Shown: in pieces, positions 54,263-61,908 of the stretch
Numbering within the stretch: position 1 is the first letter of the stretch
Layout: the number at the start of each line of letters is the position of its first letter
Assembly (NCBI GenBank): GCA_017469265.1
Contig: JAFUGS010000093.1
Span: 23,290 to 87,289, forward strand
Reading direction: 5' to 3'
Source: Clostridia bacterium
Lineage (GTDB): Bacteria; Bacillota; Clostridia; Christensenellales; Aristaeellaceae
Length of the DNA stretch: 64,000 bases
Program-made: the position numbers and the translations under genes
The notes under the pieces: generated by a model
Databases searched by the model: none
The model's input: only the letters and a program-made list of their open reading frames with translations
Told to the model about the DNA's origin: nothing

Positions 54263-55432
54263 TTACCGGCCCAGTCCCTTGTACACCAGGTCTCGCACCC
54301 GGGGATGAATCACGCTGTATCCCTCAAAGAAGTTCCGGATATGCTGCACGTAGAAAATGCCCACCTGGTGGAAGGGATCCACCAGTGCGTAGCCGCCGGC
54401 CGCTCCGTCCCAGCCGAATTCGCCGATCGGGCTCCACCCGGGCACAACCTCCGTCTTGACCCGGACGCCCAGCCCGTATCCGTATTCCTGAAAGCGGCCC
54501 CACCGGAAGTCCTGCAGCGCCCTTCCCGTCGTCACGCTGTGGGTAAAGCGCATGACGCTCTCCTCCGTCAGGATTCGCGCGCCGCTCCGGCCCACGCCGC
54601 CGTTGGCCAGCGCTTCCACCACGGCGGCGTAGCTTTCCGTCGTCCCGGCCAGCGCCGCCCCGCCGCTTTCATAGTTGGGCGTCAGCATATAGTTGTTGTC
54701 CGCCTTGATCGGCTTCATTTCCAGCGTGTCGGGCTGGAACTCGTACATGGCGCTCATCCGGCTCCACTGCTCCTCCGTCGGATGGCAGGTCAGATCCCGG
54801 ATCTCCAGTGGATCGAAAATATGTTTCTGCAGGTATTCGCTGAACTTTTCCCCGCTGATGACCTCAATCACCGCGGCGATCACGTCATGCCCCAGAGAGT
54901 ACTGGTACCGGGTCCCCGGCTCGTAAAGCAGCGGCATCTTCGCGATGGCCGCCACCACCTCCCGGGTGCTGGCTTCCGGCTTCTCCTTCAGCAGCGCCTC
55001 AATCGCTTCCGAATGCAGGTCGTACGTCAGTCCGGCCATCATGGACATGCAGTCCATAATCCGAACCCGGTTCTTCGCGTAATGCGCGGGCTCGCTCAGC
55101 TTCGGGCTGAAAAACGGCCCCTTCGTCTGCCAGTCCGCGTCCATCACGGTCATGTGCTCCCACTCCGGCAGGAAACGGCTGACCGGATCATACAGGCTCG
55201 CCTTCCCCTGCTCAATCAGCTGCATCATGGCCGTCATGGTCACCAGCTTCGTGCAGGAGAACAGCAGGTAGAAGTCCTTCGGGCCTACCGGCCGCTTCCC
55301 TTCCGGATCCGCGTACCCCACCATCCGCCGAAAGACAGTCTCATGTCCCTTCGTCACGAGGACATCCAGCCCCTGGATCCCGTATTCCTCATTCAGGCTG
55401 TCCAGATACTGCTCCAAAAGATGAAAATTCAT
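54263..55432 (-). CDS. Serine beta-lactamase-fold hydrolase (class C-like esterase/peptidase)
   Basis: 389 residues without a signal peptide, so cytoplasmic. Active-site SxxK is S59-C-T-K62; the second motif is Y178-S-L in RYQYSLGHDV; a GWDGAAGG segment stands for the KTG-like third motif. This pattern is that of class C-like esterases and penicillin-binding-protein relatives, many of which act on esters or small peptides, not antibiotics. It is a single-gene unit ending in a strong terminator. Confidence 0.88.
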   Translation of the reverse strand: MNFHLLEQYLDSLNEEYGIQGLDVLVTKGHETVFRRMVGYADPEGKRPVGPKDFYLLFSCTKLVTMTAMMQLIEQGKASLYDPVSRFLPEWEHMTVMDADWQTKGPFFSPKLSEPAHYAKNRVRIMDCMSMMAGLTYDLHSEAIEALLKEKPEASTREVVAAIAKMPLLYEPGTRYQYSLGHDVIAAVIEVISGEKFSEYLQKHIFDPLEIRDLTCHPTEEQWSRMSAMYEFQPDTLEMKPIKADNNYMLTPNYESGGAALAGTTESYAAVVEALANGGVGRSGARILTEESVMRFTHSVTTGRALQDFRWGRFQEYGYGLGVRVKTEVVPGWSPIGEFGWDGAAGGYALVDPFHQVGIFYVQHIRNFFEGYSVIHPRVRDLVYKGLGR

Positions 55433-55520
55433 TTTCTTCCCCTTTCTTCCCCGGCGGCATGCCGGAGGTCCGCTCTGCCGCGCTCATCATAACACAGGAA
55501 AAATTTTTCCTCAACCCCCT

Positions 55521-55549
55521 TGCCTTTTCCTTTGAACCATGCTATACTA
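55521..55549 (+). promoter_or_regulatory. Promoter of the tRNA-Ala / tRNA-like transcript
   Basis: TTGCCT (55521-55526), 17-base spacer, TATACT (55544-55549) preceded by TGC (extended -10). The predicted start is near 55556; the next terminator is at 55973-56002, giving one transcript of about 450 bases covering both tRNA-like elements and the tRNA. Confidence 0.78.
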
Positions 55550-55594
55550 TCACCCGTTCCGATTGGGACAGGGCTTCGGCCGGAACCCATACAT

Positions 55595-55680
55595 GGGGCA
55601 TTAGCACAGTTGGTAGAACGAGCTTTCGGTTTGTTACTCCCACTGAGCTCCCAGAATTCCTCGTTCGAGGATAGTCTCCA
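55595..55680 (+). ncRNA. tRNA-Ala-like structured element 1
   Basis: The first 22 bases (acceptor 5' strand, D-stem 5' strand and D-loop AGTTGGTAG) match tRNA-Ala at 55895 except one base, but GCAC can no longer pair with GAAC to form the D-stem, and no proper T-arm or acceptor 3' strand follows. Instead GAACGAG (55616-55622) pairs perfectly with CTCGTTC (55660-55666), enclosing a second hairpin (CGGT/ACTG). It ends in a CTCCA-like segment. Homologous to element 2 throughout. It could be a decayed tRNA copy, but the compensatory changes relative to element 2 suggest selection on structure. Confidence 0.6.
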
Positions 55681-55682
55681 GA

Positions 55683-55727
55683 CCCGCAGACGAAAAACGC
55701 GGGAAACTCCCCCGGAGAGCCTCCGGG
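55683..55727 (+). repeat. Spacer hairpin pair, copy 1
   Basis: CCCGC/GCGGG (55683-55687 with 55699-55703), then AAACTCC, then CCCGGAG-AGC-CTCCGGG (55711-55727). The same module recurs at 55841-55885 before the real tRNA. In the second hairpin the closing-loop pair is G-C here and A-T in copy 2, a compensatory change. Confidence 0.75.
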
Positions 55728-55736
55728 AACCCATAC

Positions 55737-55838
55737 GGGGCATTAGCACAGTTGGTAGGACGAACCTTCCGTACTGTCGCCCCAGTGGAAGCCTTGTAAA
55801 TCAAGGAAACCCCTTCAAAATGAAGAGGTTCGCCACCC
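55737..55838 (+). ncRNA. tRNA-Ala-like structured element 2
   Basis: Same tRNA-Ala-like 5' 22 bases as element 1, again with a broken D-stem (GCAC against GGAC). CGAACC (55761-55766) pairs with GGTTCG (55827-55832), enclosing three hairpins: CTTCC...GGAAG with inner ACTG/CAGT, CCTTG-TAAAT-CAAGG, and CTTCA-AAA-TGAAG. The enclosing stem matches that of element 1 with an A-T for G-C exchange at the fourth pair. No anticodon arm, T-arm or acceptor 3' strand of a normal tRNA can be drawn. Confidence 0.6.
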
Positions 55839-55840
55839 GA

Positions 55841-55885
55841 CCCGCAGGCGTAAAACGCGGGAAACTCCCCCGGAAAATTTCCGGG
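55841..55885 (+). repeat. Spacer hairpin pair, copy 2
   Basis: CCCGC/GCGGG (55841-55845 with 55857-55861) and CCCGGAA-AAT-TTCCGGG (55869-55885), followed by the same ATACGGGGCAT junction. Unit lengths between successive GGGGCAT starts are 142 and 158 bases. Confidence 0.75.
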
Positions 55886-55894
55886 AAATCATAC

Positions 55895-55967
55895 GGGGCA
55901 TTGGCACAGTTGGTAGTGCGCTACATTCGCATTGTAGAGGTCAGGGGTTCGACTCCCCTATGCTCCA
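55895..55967 (+). tRNA. tRNA-Ala (anticodon CGC)
   Basis: 73 bases forming a full cloverleaf: acceptor GGGGCAT/ATGCTCC including the G3-U70 pair that identifies alanine tRNA, D-stem GCAC/GTGC, anticodon stem CTACA/TGTAG with loop TTCGCAT and anticodon CGC (55928-55930), and T-arm AGGGG-TTCGACT-CCCCT. Discriminator A; the 3' CCA is not encoded. It reads GCG codons. It is the third and only canonical member of a tandem tRNA-like array. Confidence 0.95.
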
Positions 55968-55972
55968 CAAGG

Positions 55973-56002
55973 AACCCGAGAGAGAAATCTCCCGGGTTTT
56001 TC
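55973..56002 (+). terminator. Terminator of the tRNA-Ala transcript
   Basis: AACCCG-a-GAGA, loop GAAA, TCTC-c-CGGGTT, then TTTTTC, starting six bases after the tRNA. The rest of the gap to 56111 has one further CGGCCC/GGGCCG hairpin without a T run. Confidence 0.85.
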
Positions 56003-56110
56003 TTTGCTGTTTTCGGCCCTTTCGGGCCGTTCCGTTCAAAGCTTGCCGTTTTCCCGCCCGACAGTCTTTAGGCGAAAACAGGCCCCCTGTGGCGCGAAAC
56101 AGAGCGGTGC

Positions 56111-56686
56111 TTACCTGTCCAGCAGGAACGTAGCGGCTTCGTCTGCGACATGGGTAATCCATGCCAGCGGAAATTGCTGATACGCATTGCTGACATCACG
56201 CACAACGGACGGGCTTCCGTCTGAGAAACCCATATGGCAGTTGATGGCCGCCGCCTCCTCCGTTGTCAGCTTCATGAATTGCTGTACCAGAAAGACAGAC
56301 TTCGATCCATGTCCGCCGAAGTGATATTTTTCTTCGACCACATAGTATGGTACCTCTTGCCATTCGCCATTGATTTTCTGATTGCGTTTGTCTTTTTTGT
56401 AAAGGTTGACCTTACAGATATCATGGAACAATGTTGCGATCGCTAAAGATTCCTCTGCAGGCTCCTTGGGCATCAAAAATGCCAGCTTCTTAGCATATTG
56501 ATAAACATCGATCGAGTGCTGACAGAGGCCGCCTGGATACCCTCCGTGATACTTTGTACTGGCAGGAGCTATATAAAAATCTGCTTTTCCCATCCAATTC
56601 AGCAAATCTTCGAGCCCCTCACGATGAATCACGGATCTGCAAATTGTCAGAAATTCTTCTTTTTGAGTTTCAATGTTCAGTTCCAT
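56111..56686 (-). CDS. HD-family phosphohydrolase
   Basis: 191 residues from ATG 56686 (GGAGG upstream; a TTG seven codons earlier is disfavoured). Metal ligands are laid out as H57, H88-D89, H126 (GGHGSKS), H151 (NCHMG) and D182 (HVADEAA), the pattern of HD proteins that hold two or more metal ions. RNQKINGEWQEVPYYVVEEK and the GHGxKSVF segment are those of a small HD hydrolase found, from memory, in many islands and prophages of Bacillota. The substrate is unknown; nucleotides or cyclic nucleotides are typical. Last gene of the AT-rich island, 17 bases after the preceding gene. Confidence 0.82.
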   Translation of the reverse strand: MELNIETQKEEFLTICRSVIHREGLEDLLNWMGKADFYIAPASTKYHGGYPGGLCQHSIDVYQYAKKLAFLMPKEPAEESLAIATLFHDICKVNLYKKDKRNQKINGEWQEVPYYVVEEKYHFGGHGSKSVFLVQQFMKLTTEEAAAINCHMGFSDGSPSVVRDVSNAYQQFPLAWITHVADEAATFLLDR

Positions 56687-56703
56687 AATGCCTCCGGAAT
56701 TCT

Positions 56704-58341
56704 TCAATAAATGCTCTCGTTGGAAAGGAAGTCGTGGAAGCTGTTCGTCATACTTCTTGAGCTGCTGATCGTACTTCCTATCCTAATCGATCGGCTCTTG
56801 TTCCCCTTGAAATACAGGCGATAATGATTATTCCCTTGTTTTTCAATTTCAAATCCAAGCTGTTTCAGTTTTGCGAAATCCGCATCTGTCATGTTCTTCG
56901 TCGATGTCATAATGCTTTCAATCTCATCAAACAGGCTCTTTCCCTGTCCAGAAATCTGGTTCTGATTAAGCAGCCACTTGAGTAACTGATCTCCTCTGCT
57001 TCCCTCAGGATATGCGCTTTGGGACCGATCAACCTTCTCCAGCACAGAAAGAACCATGTCATGAATCTCGTCTGCAAAATATTCTTCTTCCTCGGGCATA
57101 TTTAAACGCAGAACATTATCGCTCTGTTCTTTCAGCATGCTTAACTGCCATCTTAAATTATCCCGCTCTGTTTTCAGATCCTTGATCTCTTCTTTCAGGC
57201 TTTCTGTTTTTTCTTCTTGTTCTACCAGCTGCAGCAGCGTCTCTTCTTGCGTCATTTCCTTGATCTGCTGCTGTTTCACGAGCCGTTCTTCTTCCCGTAA
57301 ATCTCTCTCAAAGATAAATCCTTCATAATTGTAAGGCTTATGTTTTGAGTAAGTGTGCACGAATTTTAATACATCGTCGAATACCCTGTCCCGTTGGAAC
57401 TTCGATGCCTTTTCGGAATATGGCCATACACGTATTGAGGAATCAAATCGAGTCGCTCCCAAACAGACAATGTCTCCGGGGGTAACATTTCTCTGATATC
57501 TGGTTTTTATCCATTCGTTAAACTGTTCAAAAAGTTCATCGGGAATGATAAATGTGTATGAATATGCAAAGACATCACTTGCAAAGCTATAGGCATCATA
57601 CGCCAGATTAACAATCTTTATATCAACCTGATCGATCAGCTGCTTATTGTCTGAGAACAGCATCTGGAATGTCGGAAGCTGGCTTGTCAGCTGACTGATA
57701 ATGTCCTTGGTGAGCATTTTCTCTCTGGAGTAGGTGAAAACTGTTAGCGGAAGGTTGCCGTTCAGCATGCTGGTCAATTCCTTAATGCTCTTTACCTCAA
57801 TTGCTTCTTGCCCAGCTACTGCTTCCAGATGGCATCCCTGTGTCTCAATAAACGTACGAATGAAGCCCGGACGGAAAGCGTAAGGAAGCTCCGGAGCATC
57901 CTCCGGATCCAGTATGCTGATTTTAACTGCGCAGGCGATATTGTACTCGTCATCTTTATGGCATGCAACATGGGTAACGATTGAACGTCCCAGAACTGCA
58001 GGTCTATCGTCAACGCCAACATCTGGCTCCTTCAGTCTCATTGCCCATTTCCCTTCCGAAGGGATGGAAGTGATATCGATCGAAAAGCCGCCATGGATAT
58101 GGTAGGATGTGAAATCATATAGCCCACATGATTCGAAGTCCCGTTCCGGATGTGCTTTTCCTCCGGAAAACTCTGGATCACCGATTTTCTTTTTTAGCCA
58201 TTTCCAGATCGTATCAATGAAATAACACATGGTATAATCAGATTTTTTGAGATCACCATTCTCATCGGTTCTGCTCATTCTGAAAACAAGTTGATATGCG
58301 GCATATTCATGAGTTTTCAGCAACTTCAGTGGATTCGGCAT
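56704..58341 (-). CDS. Unassigned island protein with coiled coil and HicA-like C-terminus
   Basis: 545 residues from ATG 58341 (GGAGG eight bases upstream). I do not recognise the family. Residues 1 to about 340 form a mixed alpha/beta region (VLGRSIVTHVACHKDDEYNI, FRPGFIRTFIETQGCHLEAV). Roughly 345-410 is a charged coiled coil (LVEQEEKTESLKEEIKDLKT). The last 80 residues (FAKLKQLGFEIEKQGNNHYR, then YFKGNKSRSIRIGSTISSS) look like the HicA/dsRBD-like small RNA-binding fold, with His in the place of the HicA catalytic histidine. That points to RNA binding or cleavage, by inference. The gene is fourth in the island operon; spacing on both sides is under 40 bases. Confidence 0.7.
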   Translation of the reverse strand: MPNPLKLLKTHEYAAYQLVFRMSRTDENGDLKKSDYTMCYFIDTIWKWLKKKIGDPEFSGGKAHPERDFESCGLYDFTSYHIHGGFSIDITSIPSEGKWAMRLKEPDVGVDDRPAVLGRSIVTHVACHKDDEYNIACAVKISILDPEDAPELPYAFRPGFIRTFIETQGCHLEAVAGQEAIEVKSIKELTSMLNGNLPLTVFTYSREKMLTKDIISQLTSQLPTFQMLFSDNKQLIDQVDIKIVNLAYDAYSFASDVFAYSYTFIIPDELFEQFNEWIKTRYQRNVTPGDIVCLGATRFDSSIRVWPYSEKASKFQRDRVFDDVLKFVHTYSKHKPYNYEGFIFERDLREEERLVKQQQIKEMTQEETLLQLVEQEEKTESLKEEIKDLKTERDNLRWQLSMLKEQSDNVLRLNMPEEEEYFADEIHDMVLSVLEKVDRSQSAYPEGSRGDQLLKWLLNQNQISGQGKSLFDEIESIMTSTKNMTDADFAKLKQLGFEIEKQGNNHYRLYFKGNKSRSIRIGSTISSSRSMTNSFHDFLSNESIY

Positions 58342-58380
58342 TTTGTACACCTCCATTTCTTTTAAAGGACATGATTGTGC

Positions 58381-59733
58381 TTAAAAGGGTAACCAATCAT
58401 CCAATCCGTCAAATTCAGGATTAGCAATGACTTCTATGGGCTGTTTGGGGAGAGTCTCTCCAGAAATAGAATCTCTGGCTTCTTCACTAATAACACCACG
58501 CCTGATTTGCTCCTGGGTTATGGCATTGATGATCACATCTATATCATGTGCACCTATAACTTCTTTCATCGTTTTGTTCCTGACAAGAGAAGCAAGCATG
58601 CTTAGTTGCATATTATCTATGGCTCCAGTTAGACCGACATTTTCCTCGTCCTTTGTTTTCTTTGCTAGGCGGGAGATGGAGCCGCCAATTGTATTACCAC
58701 AGTAGCTGAATACAAGCTGCATGATAAGCTTAAAAGTGCTCAGCTCATTGACAGACAGCAAAGACAAATCTTCCTCTAATTGAGGTTGCTTGTCGTTTAT
58801 CTGGTTTGACTCGATGCTTGTATCGGGAACCTTAACAGCCTCTTTTGCTTTTGAAGTGCTCTTTTTCTTCGAAGCCTTTTCCTTGTACACCGTTTCTGTG
58901 AGTATAACAACGTCTCTTCCATCGATATAATCAATAGAGAGTAAATGGCCAAACTTTTCTATTAGAAAGTTCCTGACGATCCCTTTATATTGGCCTTTTG
59001 CCCAAGTATAAGCTTTTGATTCTTCAGTAAGCGCTGTAGAAAGTGCACCAAGAACCATTTGCCTTGATTCAGGGTTGTCGTTTTGCCTTGTTACAATTCT
59101 AATAATATCCTGCCAAACTTCTTCATCCGTGTAGGTTCTGTTCTCATCTTCCTCCGAAACTACTCCATTGTTTTTATCACTTCTGTTGGAATAAAGGTGA
59201 TCTTTTGTAATTGCTGTTTCTTGCTCTTTCGCCAGTTTTTCCCTTCGAGAGGTCTGCTCTAAAGAAAGTTGCTGTATGAATTCTTTGGATGCCAGGTTGT
59301 ATTTCCTCAACCAGTATTCATAAAAAACTATCTTGCTTGATAATTCTTCATCAAGGGCTTTCATTGAAATTCGGATTTGTCCTGAAGAATCTACTCCTTT
59401 GCTGCTTTTGAAAGAATTAATAACCTGTATTGCTTCTGCTTTTAGCTCATCCAAAGATATATCTCTAAGTGGATTTACATATAACCAGTGAATTTCTCCT
59501 GCTGCTCTCAACTGTACTTTGATGTTATCAACTTCCCGGAAATAATTGAAAACACTGCTTTCCGTTATGTTGATGTCTTTTAAATTCTGAGCTACCGTAC
59601 TCATGGACAGGCATGCTAGCATATTTGGAAATTGAATACGGTATCCTTCTGATACATATTCTCCATTCCGTTTGATAATCTGAATAAGATGATCAGTGAC
59701 AATGCGTTTTTCTTCAGATGTCATGTCAGCCAT
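58381..59733 (-). CDS. Unassigned island protein
   Basis: 450 residues from ATG 59733 (GGAAGGTGAG upstream; an earlier TTG is disfavoured). No signal peptide or membrane segment. The N-terminal 110 residues look like a helical winged-helix-type region (MLACLSMSTVAQNLKDINIT). A charged central stretch is followed at about 175-290 by a second helical domain, then a low-complexity lysine/serine linker (KEKASKKKSTSKAKEA) and a C-terminal helical domain (TIGGSISRLAKKTKDEENVG). I know no family that fits. The gene lies between the DUF2357/McrC-like gene and the HicA-like gene and is presumably part of the same system, perhaps as a target-recognition or scaffold subunit. Confidence 0.7.
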   Translation of the reverse strand: MADMTSEEKRIVTDHLIQIIKRNGEYVSEGYRIQFPNMLACLSMSTVAQNLKDINITESSVFNYFREVDNIKVQLRAAGEIHWLYVNPLRDISLDELKAEAIQVINSFKSSKGVDSSGQIRISMKALDEELSSKIVFYEYWLRKYNLASKEFIQQLSLEQTSRREKLAKEQETAITKDHLYSNRSDKNNGVVSEEDENRTYTDEEVWQDIIRIVTRQNDNPESRQMVLGALSTALTEESKAYTWAKGQYKGIVRNFLIEKFGHLLSIDYIDGRDVVILTETVYKEKASKKKSTSKAKEAVKVPDTSIESNQINDKQPQLEEDLSLLSVNELSTFKLIMQLVFSYCGNTIGGSISRLAKKTKDEENVGLTGAIDNMQLSMLASLVRNKTMKEVIGAHDIDVIINAITQEQIRRGVISEEARDSISGETLPKQPIEVIANPEFDGLDDWLPF

Positions 59734-59772
59734 GGGCTCACCTTCCTTTCTCAAAAATCGTGATGCTTTGAT

Positions 59773-61884
59773 TTACTCCTGTTTGCTTGCTTGTGAAGGA
59801 GCATCATGATGCCATGGACATAATGCCAATATCTTATTATCTTCAGAAATGATCATCGGCATGATATTCCTGTACTGAAATCTGCTGTCAAATCTTGCGT
59901 GATTGTTCTCTTTTTCAAGCGATGCTATTTCATGAATGGCTTTTTCGCTTATATCAGACCAGATGTATGAGTAGTCTCTGTGGCACACCTTGCATTTTTC
60001 GCGCCTTACATATATATTTCCGCAGCTTCTGCAATTATCCCCATCCTTGCTCTTATACAGCTGTTCTCCGCAACAGGGGCAATGCTTCACTGTAACTTGC
60101 GTAATATACCTTAGGAAAATATTTCTTAAGCGACGGTACGAATTGATATCATACATAGAGACTGGAAACAGCCCGATTTTTTCATCCTGGAAAAACGCAT
60201 ATTCTGTTATCTCTCGTTGGTTCTTTTCATATAGCGGCATAAGGACAAATCCTTTCTCCGCCTTTTTAATTTTGCAGAGCTTCTGCATCTCTTTCTGCAT
60301 CTGTGTTCTGTATTCAACATCATTCACATCAGATAACTCGCAAAAAGATGGGAATAGCAAGATCCTATGACTTTCACGCACAGTCTGCTTATTCAACTCT
60401 ACCAATTTATCATATAAGGCCTGTTTGTTTTGAAGTTCTTTTTTCTTCTCTGCTCCGGTGCTTTTTTTATGCCTGTGCAAATCAGAAAAGCCCTGTATGG
60501 TTTTTTCATCCAGTCGCTGACGCCATATTATTTTTTCGCCATCATAGGAGAAAGGTCCAAATGATTCTCCCTGCTGAATTGGACTAACAATTTCTGTGTC
60601 TGTCAGCAAGCTGTTCATTCTGTTATCAATAAAATCTATAATTATGCTTTCTCCTTCGTTTTTCACAGAGATGCGTACATCGTCTTGTCGATCATATTCA
60701 TTCGCACTTGATCTGTGAAAACCCAATGAATCCAATGCAAAACTGCACATCACAGCGCAGTATTGATTGTATGAATCCTGTGCTTCCTCTGCAGACAGAT
60801 GATTATCGCTAATCCGTTCTTTTAGTTCCGTATCTTCTCTCACCAGCGCATCTCTCAGTGGTTTCCAAAGCATGCTGGCCTGATGGTAATGTTTATCCAT
60901 TAGTAAAATATTTGTTTGTAAAAGAGCACCTCTGACACGACGAGACTTATAATTACTCTTGTACAATCTGCTTCTCTTTAGTTCTTCAAACAATCGTTGC
61001 AGTCTTCTTATTTGAGTTAGCTGCTCTTCAGTCCTTTCTCGTTTTTTTGCTTCGTTATTAAAGCTCTCATAGGAATCCTTACCCAGAATCTTAGAGATAC
61101 AGATTTGATGGGAAACGTCAAATCCAGAACTATCCATGTTAACGTTGGAATCCAGTATCTGGTCAAGTTGCTCTTCCAGATTATTCATTTCGCGGCTTTT
61201 TCTTCTTAAGTATGTGAGAACATCATCAATCATCGTTTTAATGACTCTGTTCTCATAGATCTGATAATCATCCTCTTCAACCCGCGAGTACAGACGACTT
61301 GGCTTTAATCCACTAGCAGTTCTTGCGAGCCAGTCCTCGCTGTGAGCAGCAAGGTATGGTATGGACTCATGCCCAATTCTTTTAACAGTCTCAATAGGTC
61401 TGATCTCGTTGATGGATTTCAGGTGTGATCTTGCTTTTGAACAAATAGCTTTGAAATGAGGATACGCCTCTTTGATCTTTGCCAGAATGATTGAAATATC
61501 ATCCTTCATTTCGGGTTCAGGAAGAGCATAAATCAATATCTCTCTTTCCAGGACAGCTTTTAACGGGTCTTCCTTATTAGCTTCGTATTGCTCATAGAAT
61601 TCTTCATACGTCAATCCGCTTTTCAGTGAAACAATCTCTACACCCGGTCTGATTGAAAAAGAATATGATGAGTTACCCTCGTTAAAAATCGTAATATCTG
61701 TTTCGCCGCTTTTGTTAATGGTCCATCCCGGGGCTGCTTTGACAGAAGTTTCCCCATCAATAACAATCAGCGCTTCCTCGTCCCCTCCATTTTTGATTGC
61801 ATAGATGGGCACAAAGGGGCGGAAGGCAACGCCTGGTTCGAGCTCAACAGTCTCGAAAGGTGTAGAACAAAGAAGCTTAATCAT
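59773..61884 (-). CDS. DUF2357 / McrC-like nuclease-family protein with zinc ribbon
   Basis: 703 residues; GAGGG precedes ATG 61884. An N-terminal beta-rich domain (residues about 1-110) is followed by a helical part and the DUF2357 signature RLYSRVEEDDYQIYENRVIK near residue 210. The later VRISVKNEGESIIIDFID strand region is in the place of a PD-(D/E)XK nuclease core, as in McrC relatives. The C-terminal part holds a zinc ribbon: CPCC, CRSC and CKVC. It lies 24 bases after the McrB-like gene, the standard McrB-McrC order. Expected to be the nuclease or effector partner activated by the AAA+ protein. Confidence 0.78.
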   Translation of the reverse strand: MIKLLCSTPFETVELEPGVAFRPFVPIYAIKNGGDEEALIVIDGETSVKAAPGWTINKSGETDITIFNEGNSSYSFSIRPGVEIVSLKSGLTYEEFYEQYEANKEDPLKAVLEREILIYALPEPEMKDDISIILAKIKEAYPHFKAICSKARSHLKSINEIRPIETVKRIGHESIPYLAAHSEDWLARTASGLKPSRLYSRVEEDDYQIYENRVIKTMIDDVLTYLRRKSREMNNLEEQLDQILDSNVNMDSSGFDVSHQICISKILGKDSYESFNNEAKKRERTEEQLTQIRRLQRLFEELKRSRLYKSNYKSRRVRGALLQTNILLMDKHYHQASMLWKPLRDALVREDTELKERISDNHLSAEEAQDSYNQYCAVMCSFALDSLGFHRSSANEYDRQDDVRISVKNEGESIIIDFIDNRMNSLLTDTEIVSPIQQGESFGPFSYDGEKIIWRQRLDEKTIQGFSDLHRHKKSTGAEKKKELQNKQALYDKLVELNKQTVRESHRILLFPSFCELSDVNDVEYRTQMQKEMQKLCKIKKAEKGFVLMPLYEKNQREITEYAFFQDEKIGLFPVSMYDINSYRRLRNIFLRYITQVTVKHCPCCGEQLYKSKDGDNCRSCGNIYVRREKCKVCHRDYSYIWSDISEKAIHEIASLEKENNHARFDSRFQYRNIMPMIISEDNKILALCPWHHDAPSQASKQE

Positions 61885-61908
61885 TCGAGATCCCTCAGTT
61901 CGCGAGAA

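Noticed and set aside
55595-55838. tmRNA or intron-containing tRNA reading of the tRNA-like elements
   Set aside because: Each unit is about 100 bases, has no tag reading frame, no acceptor 3' strand and no T-arm; too small for a group I intron and no splice logic restores a cloverleaf.
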